From Pontibacterium sp049599735 (GTDB lineage: Bacteria > Pseudomonadota > Gammaproteobacteria > Pseudomonadales > Balneatricaceae), in contig JBMYOX010000001.1 of assembly GCA_049599735.1 (NCBI GenBank), positions 62,001-126,000 on the forward strand: a stretch of DNA of 64,000 nucleotides. Direction: 5' to 3'. The notes under the pieces were generated by a model that was given only the letters and a program-made list of their open reading frames with translations, was not told the origin of the DNA and did not search any database. Below are positions 17,555-25,599 of this stretch, piece by piece. The translations under genes were made by a program, and so were the position numbers. The stretch's first letter is position 1. Every line of letters starts with the position of its first letter.

Positions 17555-18875
17555 AGACATTACCGCGCTACAACGGCAGGTTGCGGGTTTAGGTCGCCTG
17601 CACCAGCTGCAGAAACAACTGCGCGATGTGCAGTCCGCCGCCCAGACCGGCTTTATCATGGTAAACGATTCCCGACAGCTGGTGGATTACCGCCAGGCCG
17701 TCTGGTGGTTACCCGGCAAAGGTATCCGGCAGGCATCCGGCCTCGCAGAGATTGAGTCTAACTCACCTTATGTGCGCTGGTGTAACCAGGTCTGCCAGCA
17801 TATAAAAGCAACTGATATACAGATCATTACCGCTGCAGACCTGCCCGCTGATCTGGCCCGCCAGTGGGGTGATTTTCTCCCTGTTTCAGTGGTTGCCGTG
17901 CCCATTGAACAGGACAACACACAGACCAAGCCGGGTATTTTATTGCTGGCGCGGGATACCCCCTGGCAAGCCCATGAAACAGGGTTACTGGCCGAATTAG
18001 CCGACATTTACCGCTTTGCCTTGCGCAGACAGCATAAGTCCCCCCGGCGCAGAGTCTCACCACTTAAAAAACGTTTAATACCTGCCCTTATTATCATCGC
18101 CATCGGCCTTTGTTTTGTGCCTGTGCGTATCACGGTACTGGCACCAGCGGAGGTGGTTGCCCGTGATGCAATGCCGGTACGCGCACCTTATGAAGGCGTG
18201 ATTGATGAATTACATGTACGACCCAATCAGATGGTAGCGGCAGGTGACCTGTTGTTGTCACTGGATGCTTCGGATCTGCACAACCGCCTGCAAATCGCGC
18301 AACAAGCACTGAAAATCGCCCGTACAGAATACCGGCAGGTCGCCCAACAAGCGGTATTTGATGAAAAAGGCAAGTTGGAACTGGCCATTCGCCGGGGTAT
18401 GGTCGAAAAAAGCATTGCCGAAGTCCGGTACCTGCAGTCCCTGCTGGAACGTACCGAAGTGCGGGCCACCAGTCCCAGCATTGTTGTTTTATCCGATGCC
18501 AATGAATGGGTAGGACGACCGGTGGCCCTGGGTGAGCAGATTATGACACTGGCGACCCCCGGGCTGGCTGAGTTACGGATAGAACTGCCGGTGCGCGATG
18601 CGATTCCGTTGCAGGCGGGCAGTGAAGTCCGGTTTTTTATGAATATCACGCCGGATCAGCCCTTACCGGGCAAACTTGACTGGCTGGCTTTCAGAGCCGC
18701 AGAAAACGATGAAAATCAGCTGTCTTATACCGGACGGGCGCAATTTGATAACCCGGATAACCTGCCCCGCATTGGCCTGAGAGGCACCGCCCGACTTTAC
18801 GGCGAAGAAGCGTCCCTGTTTTATTACATTTTACGTCGTCCCCTGGCCGCATTCAGACAGTGGGTTGGCTTTTAA
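17547..18875 (+). CDS. GAF-like domain / HlyD-type membrane fusion protein
   Basis: 442 residues. The N-terminal ~165 residues look like a GAF-type cytoplasmic sensor fold (TGFIMVNDSRQLVDYRQAVW; VSVVAVPIEQ; KPGILLLARDTPW). One transmembrane helix follows (about 173-190, LIPALIIIAIGLCFVPV). The rest is a HlyD-type periplasmic arm with a lipoyl half (MPVRAPYEGVIDELHVRPNQMV), a coiled hairpin and a beta-barrel. The GAF assignment is by pattern only. It overlaps the preceding gene by 8 bases, and its TAA overlaps the next ATG (TAATG), so translation is coupled across the set. Confidence 0.83.
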   Translation: MNEDITALQRQVAGLGRLHQLQKQLRDVQSAAQTGFIMVNDSRQLVDYRQAVWWLPGKGIRQASGLAEIESNSPYVRWCNQVCQHIKATDIQIITAADLPADLARQWGDFLPVSVVAVPIEQDNTQTKPGILLLARDTPWQAHETGLLAELADIYRFALRRQHKSPRRRVSPLKKRLIPALIIIAIGLCFVPVRITVLAPAEVVARDAMPVRAPYEGVIDELHVRPNQMVAAGDLLLSLDASDLHNRLQIAQQALKIARTEYRQVAQQAVFDEKGKLELAIRRGMVEKSIAEVRYLQSLLERTEVRATSPSIVVLSDANEWVGRPVALGEQIMTLATPGLAELRIELPVRDAIPLQAGSEVRFFMNITPDQPLPGKLDWLAFRAAENDENQLSYTGRAQFDNPDNLPRIGLRGTARLYGEEASLFYYILRRPLAAFRQWVGF

Positions 18876-20986
18876 TGGAGCTATCAGGCTCAGCAAGCAG
18901 TCTGACACCCCTGAGAGAAGAGCTCAGTATTCATCCGGCAGCACCCGGCCCTGATGGTGACCCGCGCTGGGTGATTGAAGACCCGGTCACACACCGGTTC
19001 CATGAATTCGACTGGAGCAGCTTTGAAATACTGCAACGCTGGTCGATGGGGCAGCCCGAAGCCATTATTCAGTCCGTTAATGCCGATACCGCCTTAACGC
19101 TCACCACAGACGATGTAGCCTCAGTTTATGAGCATCTGAGCCAGTCAAAACTGCTGCTGCCCAGCGGGGGACAAGCGCTGTTTGAAGAATGGCATCAGAG
19201 TCAGCGCCCCTGGCTCACCCAGCTTTTGCACAATTACCTGTTTTTCCGTATTCCCCTGATACGCCCTGATGTTACCCTGAAAAAACTGTCACCCTTTTTC
19301 AACCTCTGCTACCAGCCTGTTTTCTGGTACAGCATCATTTTTATCGCCTGCCTGGGGCTCTTTTTAGTGACCCGGCAATGGGAGCAGTTTGTCGGCACTT
19401 TTGCTAATTATGGCCAATGGCAGGACTGGATCTGGTTCGGCGTCGCGCTGGCAATCAGTAAATGCCTTCACGAACTGGGCCATGCTTTATCTGCCCACCG
19501 TTACGGCTGTCGGGTGCCCACGATGGGCATGGCATTTCTGGTGCTCTGGCCGGTGCTCTACACCGATACCAACGAGGTCTGGAAGTTACAATCGCGCCGT
19601 GCGCGACTGGTTATTTCTGCCAGCGGTATGGCGGCAGAGCTGGCGTTGGCCTCACTGGCCACGCTGGCCTGGACGTTAACCCCTGAAGGGCCCTTGCGCA
19701 GCGCCTTGTTCTTCCTGGCCTCCACCGCCTGGCTGATCACCCTGGGCATCAACCTGAATCCGTTTATGCGCTTTGATGGCTATTTTTTGCTGTCGGACTG
19801 GTTACGCCAGCCTAATATGCATGGCCGGGCTTTCGCGATCGGGCGCTGGCGGCTGAGAAAATTTTTATTTGGTTTTGATGATGCACCACCTGAAGCCATG
19901 CCCGCATCAACCCGACGATTTATGATGTGGTTTGCCTTTGGTACCTGGTTATACCGACTGGTTCTGTTTCTGGGGATTGCCCTGATGGTATATCACCTGT
20001 TTTTTAAATTGCTTGGCATTTTTTTAATGGTGGTTGAGTTGATCTGGTTTATCGGTCGTCCCATAAATAATGAGCTCAAAATCTGGTGGCAACGCCGGTC
20101 AGAGATTCGTTCACAACGCCGTACCTGGCTGCCTATTATGCTGTTACTCTGCCTGCTGACAGCTTTACTCTGGCCCTGGTCTCACCGCGTGCAGGCTCCT
20201 GCCCTGATAAAACCGGTACAGCAGCAAACCTTTTATGCCACTGCCGCAGCACAAACCGCTAACGTGCACGTGACGCGCGGTAGCCTGGTTGAAGCAGGAC
20301 AGTTGCTATTCACACTGAAATCCCCCGACCTTGACTACCAGTTGCTGGAAAGTGACAAAGAAATCAGCCTGTTACAGTGGCAGCTCGATCACCAAACCAG
20401 CTCAGAACGTTTATTGCAGCAGGGTGATCTTATTCGTGAGCGGCTGGCTCAGGCCCGTGCCGAGCGCTGGCGCCTGAAAGAGCAACAGGGCAAACTGGCC
20501 TTTCACGCGCCGTTTGGCGGAACCGTTATTGATATCAATCAATGGTTAAACCGGAAAAACTGGATCGCGGAAGGGGAACCCTTAATCACAGTGGCTCAGC
20601 CCGGTCAGGTGCAGGTTGAAATACTGGTAGAAGAAACAGACTTAGGCCGCCTGGACAGCCAGCAGCCGGTTACTCTATATCCGGATCAACCTGAGCAAGC
20701 GGCTTTCAGCTGTCTGAGCACAGAAATTGAAACCCTCGCCCTGACAAACCTGTCGTCCGGTCACCTGGCCTCAGTTTATGGCGGGCCTGTTGCTGTGAAC
20801 CCAACCCCTGACGGCCGCCTGGTACCGAACCAGGCTGTATACCGTTTAACTTCAACACAATGTAACGGAGCGGGACTGATACATGAGCAACTCGCCACTG
20901 CACATCTGGTCAGCACACCTTATAGCTTACTGTCGGGGCTTTGGCGCCGGGTAAAAGGCATTTATATCCGCGAAACGGGCTTTTAA
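18875..20986 (+). CDS. PqqD-like / M50 site-2 protease / HlyD fusion membrane protein
   Basis: 703 residues from the ATG overlapping the upstream stop; a GTG at 18860 is less likely. Residues about 25-100 resemble a PqqD-type winged helix (WVIEDPVTHRFHEFDW ... VYEHLSQSKLLL), the fold that binds leader peptides in RiPP pathways. A polytopic M50 zinc protease core follows with HELGH (His199, Glu200, His203) and the third-ligand motif NPFMRFDGYF (Asp301). After a transmembrane helix near 420-437 there is a HlyD-like arm with two lipoyl halves (ATAAAQTANVHVTRGSLVEAG and AFHAPFGGTVIDINQWL). M50 proteins of this layout are known as putative peptide zinc metalloproteases. The role in adhesin export or processing is inferred from context. 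Confidence 0.85.
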   Translation: MELSGSASSLTPLREELSIHPAAPGPDGDPRWVIEDPVTHRFHEFDWSSFEILQRWSMGQPEAIIQSVNADTALTLTTDDVASVYEHLSQSKLLLPSGGQALFEEWHQSQRPWLTQLLHNYLFFRIPLIRPDVTLKKLSPFFNLCYQPVFWYSIIFIACLGLFLVTRQWEQFVGTFANYGQWQDWIWFGVALAISKCLHELGHALSAHRYGCRVPTMGMAFLVLWPVLYTDTNEVWKLQSRRARLVISASGMAAELALASLATLAWTLTPEGPLRSALFFLASTAWLITLGINLNPFMRFDGYFLLSDWLRQPNMHGRAFAIGRWRLRKFLFGFDDAPPEAMPASTRRFMMWFAFGTWLYRLVLFLGIALMVYHLFFKLLGIFLMVVELIWFIGRPINNELKIWWQRRSEIRSQRRTWLPIMLLLCLLTALLWPWSHRVQAPALIKPVQQQTFYATAAAQTANVHVTRGSLVEAGQLLFTLKSPDLDYQLLESDKEISLLQWQLDHQTSSERLLQQGDLIRERLAQARAERWRLKEQQGKLAFHAPFGGTVIDINQWLNRKNWIAEGEPLITVAQPGQVQVEILVEETDLGRLDSQQPVTLYPDQPEQAAFSCLSTEIETLALTNLSSGHLASVYGGPVAVNPTPDGRLVPNQAVYRLTSTQCNGAGLIHEQLATAHLVSTPYSLLSGLWRRVKGIYIRETGF

Positions 20987-20998
20987 AAGAAGCCTCCG

Positions 20999-21010
20999 GC
21001 CCGCGCGGGC
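20999..21010. terminator. GC-rich 12-base palindrome between convergent genes
   Basis: GCCCGCGCGGGC sits 13 bases after the M50 gene stop and 38 bases before the convergent acyl-CoA ligase stop. No T-run follows on either strand, so terminator function is uncertain. Confidence 0.3.
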
Positions 21011-21047
21011 AGGGGAGAGTGGTATCCAAAAAGCACCAGCCTACCAG

Positions 21048-22685
21048 TTATTCCAGCTCTTTGAGTAAAGCACGCAGGGCAAATTTCTGAACCTTACCGG
21101 TTGAGGTTTTAGGCAACGGTGCAAACAACACCCGTTTCGGGCATTTAAAGTGCGCCATCTGATCACGGCAGAAGTCGATAACTTCAGTTTCCGTCAGTGC
21201 TTCACCCGGTTTTAAGGTTACAAACGCACAAGGCACTTCCCCCCAATGTGCATCCGGCTGTGCAACCACCGCTGCTTCAAAAATCGCCGGATGCCGGTAA
21301 AGTGTGTCTTCCACTTCGATCGTAGAGATATTCTCACCACCCGAGATAATCACATCTTTAGAACGATCTTTAACCTCGATATAACCATCCTTATGCCAGA
21401 CCGCTAAATCACCCGTATGAAACCAGCCCCCGGAAAATGCCTGATCAGACGCAGACGGATTTTTCAGATAACCTTTCATCAGGGTATTACCCCGCATAAA
21501 GATTTCACCCATCGACTGACCATCCCGCTTAACCGGCTCCAGTGTCTGTGGATCGGCCACCATCAATTCCTCAAGGGCCGGAGCACGTACACCCTGACGT
21601 GCCATCCTGGCGGCTTTTTGCTCTAAGGCCATCGCGTCCCAGTCTTCCTGATGCGCACAGAACACACCGGGGCCATAAGATTCCGTCAGCCCATAAGCAT
21701 GCACCACTTTAATGCCCAGCTGCTCCATACCTTCAATAATCGCAGCCGGTGGGGCAGCCCCCCCAGTGGTTACTGTGACCGGGTGATCCATTAAAGCTTT
21801 AGATTCATCGGATGCGTTAAGCAGCATGTTTAATACCACCGGTGCACCACAGAAATGGGTCACACCATAGTGATGAATCGCTTCAAACACTTTATCGGGC
21901 AATAGATGACGCAAACACACATGAGTACCTGCCACAGCGGTAACCGACCAGGGATAACACCAGCCATTACAATGAAACATCGGCAGGGTCCAGAGATAAA
22001 CCGCATGGGGAGGCAGGTTCTGACCAATAATATTACTGATCGCATTCAGGTGAGCACCCCGGTGGTGGTAAACCACACCTTTTGGATTACCCGTTGTGCC
22101 GGACGTATAATTAAGCGTAATCGCCTGCCACTCATCAGCCGGGCGCTGCCATTCAGCATCCGGGTCACCTTCCATCAGCAGTTGCTCATAATTCAGCTGG
22201 CCCAGCAGTTCACCACCTTCAAACTGAGCATCATCCACATCAATCACCAACGGCTCCACACTGGCCATCCGTAACGCCTTAGAGACCACCGCTGAAAATT
22301 CCCGATCAGTGATCATCAGCTTTGCTTCGCCGTGATCCAGCATAAAAGCCACAGTTTCAGCATCCAGCCGGGTATTTTGCGCATTAAGCACCGCACCCGT
22401 CATAGGCACAGCAAAGTGCAGTTCGAGCATTTCCGGAATATTAGGCAGCATCACGGCAACCGTGTCACCCTCACCAATACCCCGTTTTGTTAACGCCGAG
22501 GCCAACTGCTTACAACGCTCGTAAGTTTCAGACCAACTGCGACTTAAAGAGCCGTAGACAATCGCCGGGCGATCCGGATAAACCGTTGCTGCACGTTCAA
22601 TAAAGGACAGAGGGGTCAGTGCCGCATAATTGGCGGTGTTTTTATCCAGACCCAGACTGTACGGGTTATTATTTTTATTACCCAT
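21048..22685 (-). CDS. Acyl-CoA synthetase (AMP-forming fatty-acid-type CoA ligase)
   Basis: 545 residues from the ATG at 22685, chosen because AGAGG lies about 8 bases upstream and the protein then starts MGNKNNNPYSLGL. It is an ANL-superfamily enzyme with the AMP-binding P-loop YTSGTTGNPKGV, the adenylate motif HAYGLTESYGP, the hinge WFHTGDLAVWHKDGYIEVKDR and the C-terminal catalytic Lys region KTSTGKVQK. Sequence features such as LNAQNTRLDAETVAFML resemble medium-chain/DmdB-type acyl-CoA ligases. The substrate cannot be assigned. It lies 105 bases downstream of the isochorismatase-family gene on the same strand. Confidence 0.9.
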   Translation of the reverse strand: MGNKNNNPYSLGLDKNTANYAALTPLSFIERAATVYPDRPAIVYGSLSRSWSETYERCKQLASALTKRGIGEGDTVAVMLPNIPEMLELHFAVPMTGAVLNAQNTRLDAETVAFMLDHGEAKLMITDREFSAVVSKALRMASVEPLVIDVDDAQFEGGELLGQLNYEQLLMEGDPDAEWQRPADEWQAITLNYTSGTTGNPKGVVYHHRGAHLNAISNIIGQNLPPHAVYLWTLPMFHCNGWCYPWSVTAVAGTHVCLRHLLPDKVFEAIHHYGVTHFCGAPVVLNMLLNASDESKALMDHPVTVTTGGAAPPAAIIEGMEQLGIKVVHAYGLTESYGPGVFCAHQEDWDAMALEQKAARMARQGVRAPALEELMVADPQTLEPVKRDGQSMGEIFMRGNTLMKGYLKNPSASDQAFSGGWFHTGDLAVWHKDGYIEVKDRSKDVIISGGENISTIEVEDTLYRHPAIFEAAVVAQPDAHWGEVPCAFVTLKPGEALTETEVIDFCRDQMAHFKCPKRVLFAPLPKTSTGKVQKFALRALLKELE

Positions 22686-22790
22686 ACTGATACCTCTGGT
22701 TTTACCTCTCCGTAAAGCGGAAAGATTCAGAAAACTAAAGTGACTGACAACCACAAAACACCAGCCACGCCGGTTGAGCTGATTACTTAA

Positions 22791-23336
22791 TTACCGTAAA
22801 AACTTCATGCTGAAATCTTTGAACTGAGGCGCATCTGAGCGGCCAATCCACTCAAAGCCCACCATTTCACGAGTCACCATTTTTACGCCTTCCTCACGCA
22901 TCCGCTCAATAGCCACGGCGGTATCATTCGGATTACGCGCAGAAATCGCATCCGTCACCACATAAACCTTTTTACCCTGTTCCAACAAACGCAAAGCAGT
23001 TTGCATCACACACACATGGGCTTCCATGCCGCAGATAATAATTTCTTCCCGATCCAGCGCCTCAATACGGCGACTGCAATCCGGCGCATCCGCACAGGAA
23101 AAATGGGTTTTACCCACAAAATCCTCAGCTGGCAGCAGCTCTCGCAACGTCTCAATCGTTGGGCCCACACCCTGGGGATACTGCTCAGAACCCAGCACAG
23201 GCACATCCATCAACCGGGCAACCCCCATCAGCCACTGACAACCGGACACCAGCTTTTCGTTTTCAAAAACACCGGGCAGCAGCTTAGCCTGCACATCAAT
23301 CACCAGCAGGGCAGACTTCTCAGCATTAATCAGCAT
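22791..23336 (-). CDS. Isochorismatase-family cysteine hydrolase
   Basis: 180 residues from the ATG at 23336, supported by AGGAG 10 bases upstream; the longer frame to 23366 has no support. The family catalytic triad is visible: Asp in LLVIDVQAKLL, Lys in GKTHFSCA and Cys in GMEAHVCVMQTA. Family members hydrolyse amide or enol-ether bonds (nicotinamide, isochorismate, others). The substrate here is unknown. It probably shares a transcript with the downstream acyl-CoA ligase. Confidence 0.88.
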   Translation of the reverse strand: MLINAEKSALLVIDVQAKLLPGVFENEKLVSGCQWLMGVARLMDVPVLGSEQYPQGVGPTIETLRELLPAEDFVGKTHFSCADAPDCSRRIEALDREEIIICGMEAHVCVMQTALRLLEQGKKVYVVTDAISARNPNDTAVAIERMREEGVKMVTREMVGFEWIGRSDAPQFKDFSMKFLR

Positions 23337-23520
23337 GTCTTTACTTCTCCTTTTTAAGACGGACAATTCCGGATCAACCGGGCCTTGTGCATTAAGAAAT
23401 TAACGCATCAGGTTATTATGTCATTCACAAAACAATAATAGGTTGGCCGCCACAAACCAAGTGATTACCCTTACTAAACTTTTTATTTGAGATCTTTCCG
23501 GTCTTTCCGAAATTTTGTCG

Positions 23521-23549
23521 TTGACAACAAAGGCTTAAGTCTATTTAAT
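23521..23549 (+). promoter_or_regulatory. Sigma-70 promoter of tRNA-Phe
   Basis: TTGACA (23521-23526), a 17-base spacer and TTTAAT (23544-23549), with the start of the mature tRNA 21 bases further on. The -35 is a perfect consensus match, as expected for a stable RNA gene. Confidence 0.75.
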
Positions 23550-23570
23550 ACGCACCCACGTTAAGACGTT

Positions 23571-23646
23571 GCCCGGATAGCTCAGTCGGTAGAGCAGAGG
23601 ATTGAAAATCCTCGTGTCGGCGGTTCGATTCCGTCTCCGGGCACCA
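23571..23646 (+). tRNA. tRNA-Phe (GAA anticodon)
   Basis: 76 bases with a full cloverleaf: acceptor gcccgga pairing with tccgggc, D arm agctcagtcggtagagca, anticodon loop ttgaaaa with GAA at 23604-23606, T arm with ggttcgattcc, and encoded CCA at the 3' end. It has its own promoter and terminator. tRNA-Phe is found near mutY-yggX in several gammaproteobacteria; here it is 18 kb away. Confidence 0.97.
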
Positions 23647-23658
23647 CTTACTACATTT

Positions 23659-23698
23659 AAGCCTCGTTTTTCTTAGCAATAAGAAGCGGGGCTTTTTT
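23659..23698 (+). terminator. Rho-independent terminator of tRNA-Phe
   Basis: AAGCCTCG pairs with CGGGGCTT (one G-T pair), then an inner TTCTTA/TAAGAA stem closes on a GCAA tetraloop. A run of six T residues follows. Confidence 0.85.
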
Positions 23699-24122
23699 GT
23701 GCCCGGGATTTGGCTCCGTCAGGATAAAGCCCGCTTATAACTCTGGTTACCTGCCGCTTACTCACGAATTTTTATTAGCCGGATCATTCCCGACCGGCCA
23801 GGCGCACTACCCGTTATCAAAATGACCTCCGGTGAACGAAAAGCTGCCTCCCGTACGGTGTGCTATCCTTATCCACACAGAAAATAAGGAACATCTCGCG
23901 TTACCAGAATAAAAATTCGGGTCTGTTATGATAATATTTTTAAGCGTTGATATGGAATGGAATCTGTTCAAGTGCCTGTAGCCATCAGGCTTTCAACCGT
24001 TCTTGTTTATACCTTCAAAAAATTCGGGCCATTGCACCAAACCCTGTATGTTCCACCCGGCCTTTTTTGACGATATCGCAAAAATTTTACGGACACTAAC
24101 GATAAGGAATTTTTTAGCCTCC
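23699..24122. other. Intergenic region before the exopolysaccharide locus
   Basis: About 420 bases between the tRNA terminator and the first gene of the polysaccharide locus. No gene is evident; the open frame upstream of 24123 starts only with TTG. An AT-rich stretch near 23925-23945 (TATGATAATATTTTT) could hold a -10 element, but no matching -35 is convincing. Confidence 0.5.
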
Positions 24123-24557
24123 ATGAATAAAGAACCTGATAACAGCAGTCAAATCTATACGGACTTTACGATCAGCCGGATCCCGCCGGATATCCGCCAG
24201 TCCCTGTCAGACAAGCAGATGACGGCCATTCGCAACGCCCTGCTTGCGCAACAGGAAAGCCAGCGCCATAGCCTGGATCTGCGTTTCAGCCTGCCTTTGT
24301 TTTACCGGCGATATTATTTTGTTCTGTTTTGCGGCCGTGACCGGCGGCGGCGAACACGAGAAATAGAAAGCATTCGCTATAAACTCACGCCTAAACCCCT
24401 TACGCGGCTTTTATTAATACTGTCCCTGGGAGGCGTCTCTGCCGGTTTGCTGGTGGGCTTAGTAATCGGGTTGTATTTTTTAAAAAGCATGATGGGTATC
24501 GATTTATTCCCGGATTTTCACTTCTATGAATTGTTTATTACGGGAGATTCGTTATAG
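24123..24557 (+). CDS. Uncharacterised inner-membrane protein at the head of the polysaccharide locus
   Basis: 144 residues from the ATG at 24123 (MNKEPDNSSQIYTDF). No clear Shine-Dalgarno at a good distance is visible; an AAGGAA lies about 14 bases away. A soluble N-terminal half is followed by a basic stretch (RDRRRRTREIESIRYK) and one long hydrophobic segment (LLLILSLGGVSAGLLVGLVI) near residues 97-117. I do not recognise the family. It is directly followed by the VWA/TSP3 lipoprotein and the SLBB export protein on the same strand, so it may serve in polysaccharide export or its regulation. Confidence 0.7.
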   Translation: MNKEPDNSSQIYTDFTISRIPPDIRQSLSDKQMTAIRNALLAQQESQRHSLDLRFSLPLFYRRYYFVLFCGRDRRRRTREIESIRYKLTPKPLTRLLLILSLGGVSAGLLVGLVIGLYFLKSMMGIDLFPDFHFYELFITGDSL

Positions 24558-24609
24558 TCTTCAGGTTAAAAGCCGTGTGGCCAGTGGCGTGTAATCTGCG
24601 GGAAACTTG

Positions 24610-25599
24610 ATGTCAGTCAGTAAAATATTCATCTGCTTTTCTACGCTTCTGGCTTTGCTCAGCGGCTGTTCGTCGATGGAATCGCTGGTCGATGTGCCTG
24701 TTGCGCCCGACAATGCACGAATAGCGCCCTATTCAATCAACACGCATCAGCGCTCGGTGCACCTGTTTGATCCGGTTTCTCTGAAAGCCCGCATCCGCGA
24801 ACGACACCTCAGGCCGCGTGTTCAACAACTGTATGTACTGGTCGACCAGACATTTACAGCCAGCGACCGTTACCGTGACTATTCATACACTGACTACTCC
24901 CGCGAGATTTTTCGGCGCTTCAACCGAACCCTGCCGGCTCTGCCGTTGGGCGGCGGCGCTTATGCGCTGCGCCAGGCTGAGGACAGCACAGAACCGGCCG
25001 ATATGCCCCGCTATACCGCCCGGGTGATTGAGCAACAGCTCAACGCCGGGCGATCGCTGCCAGGTATAGGTACAGCCGACCTTGCGGAAGCGATTGATGC
25101 GATCAGCATCAAAGCTCAAATCAGCAAAGGTAATGTAGCGCTTGTTATTCTTACCGATTGGAAACGGATTGATCAGCCGGTACACGAAGCCGTTCAGCGG
25201 TTTCGCCAGCGGATGCGCGCCAAATCCGGATTTCTGGTGGGCGCCCGCCACCGAATGTTTGCGAAAGCCGGTGCCATGGTGAACCCTGATTCACAGGCAT
25301 GGAAAGACAGTGAGCAGCGTACCGGCTGTGTAGTCATGCTCGGGATTGGTAACCGACTGTCACGCACCGCCCTGGACGAGGTCGATCAGTGTGGCTTTTC
25401 AATCGCCGCAGATAAAGTCGCGCAGCCGCGCGATATGAGCCATTTAGTAGAGCGCGTGTTATTTAACGGACCTGAAGACAGTGACGGTGACGGTATTTAT
25501 GATTACAAAGACCGCTGCCCTGATACAACACCCGGGCGCTTAATTCGCTTTGACGGCTGTGCACGCTTTGCCACACAAGATAACCAGGGAGTCGACTGA
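24610..25599 (+). CDS. VWA-like / thrombospondin type 3 repeat lipoprotein lacking an OmpA domain
   Basis: 329 residues from the ATG at 24610. The lipoprotein lipobox LLSGC gives Cys20, followed by Ser-Ser, so outer-membrane sorting is likely. A von Willebrand A-like domain is suggested by YVLVDQTFTASDRYR, GTADLAEAIDAI and VALVILTDW, which fit a MIDAS metal site. One Ca-binding TSP3 repeat (DSDGDGIYDYKDRCPD) lies near residues 295-315. Proteins of this type usually continue into a C-terminal OmpA peptidoglycan-binding domain; this one stops about 20 residues after the TSP3 repeat. Its stop overlaps the next start (TGATG). A separate OmpA lipoprotein is encoded at 46979-47476. Confidence 0.78.
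   Translation: MSVSKIFICFSTLLALLSGCSSMESLVDVPVAPDNARIAPYSINTHQRSVHLFDPVSLKARIRERHLRPRVQQLYVLVDQTFTASDRYRDYSYTDYSREIFRRFNRTLPALPLGGGAYALRQAEDSTEPADMPRYTARVIEQQLNAGRSLPGIGTADLAEAIDAISIKAQISKGNVALVILTDWKRIDQPVHEAVQRFRQRMRAKSGFLVGARHRMFAKAGAMVNPDSQAWKDSEQRTGCVVMLGIGNRLSRTALDEVDQCGFSIAADKVAQPRDMSHLVERVLFNGPEDSDGDGIYDYKDRCPDTTPGRLIRFDGCARFATQDNQGVD

Noticed and set aside
23571..23646. tRNA-Phe as the attachment site of an integrated island
   Set aside because: No integrase gene and no copy of the tRNA 3' end seen elsewhere in the window by eye.
24003..24122. N-terminal extension of the small membrane protein from TTG 24003
   Set aside because: No support for the TTG; the ATG at 24123 gives a more normal N-terminus.
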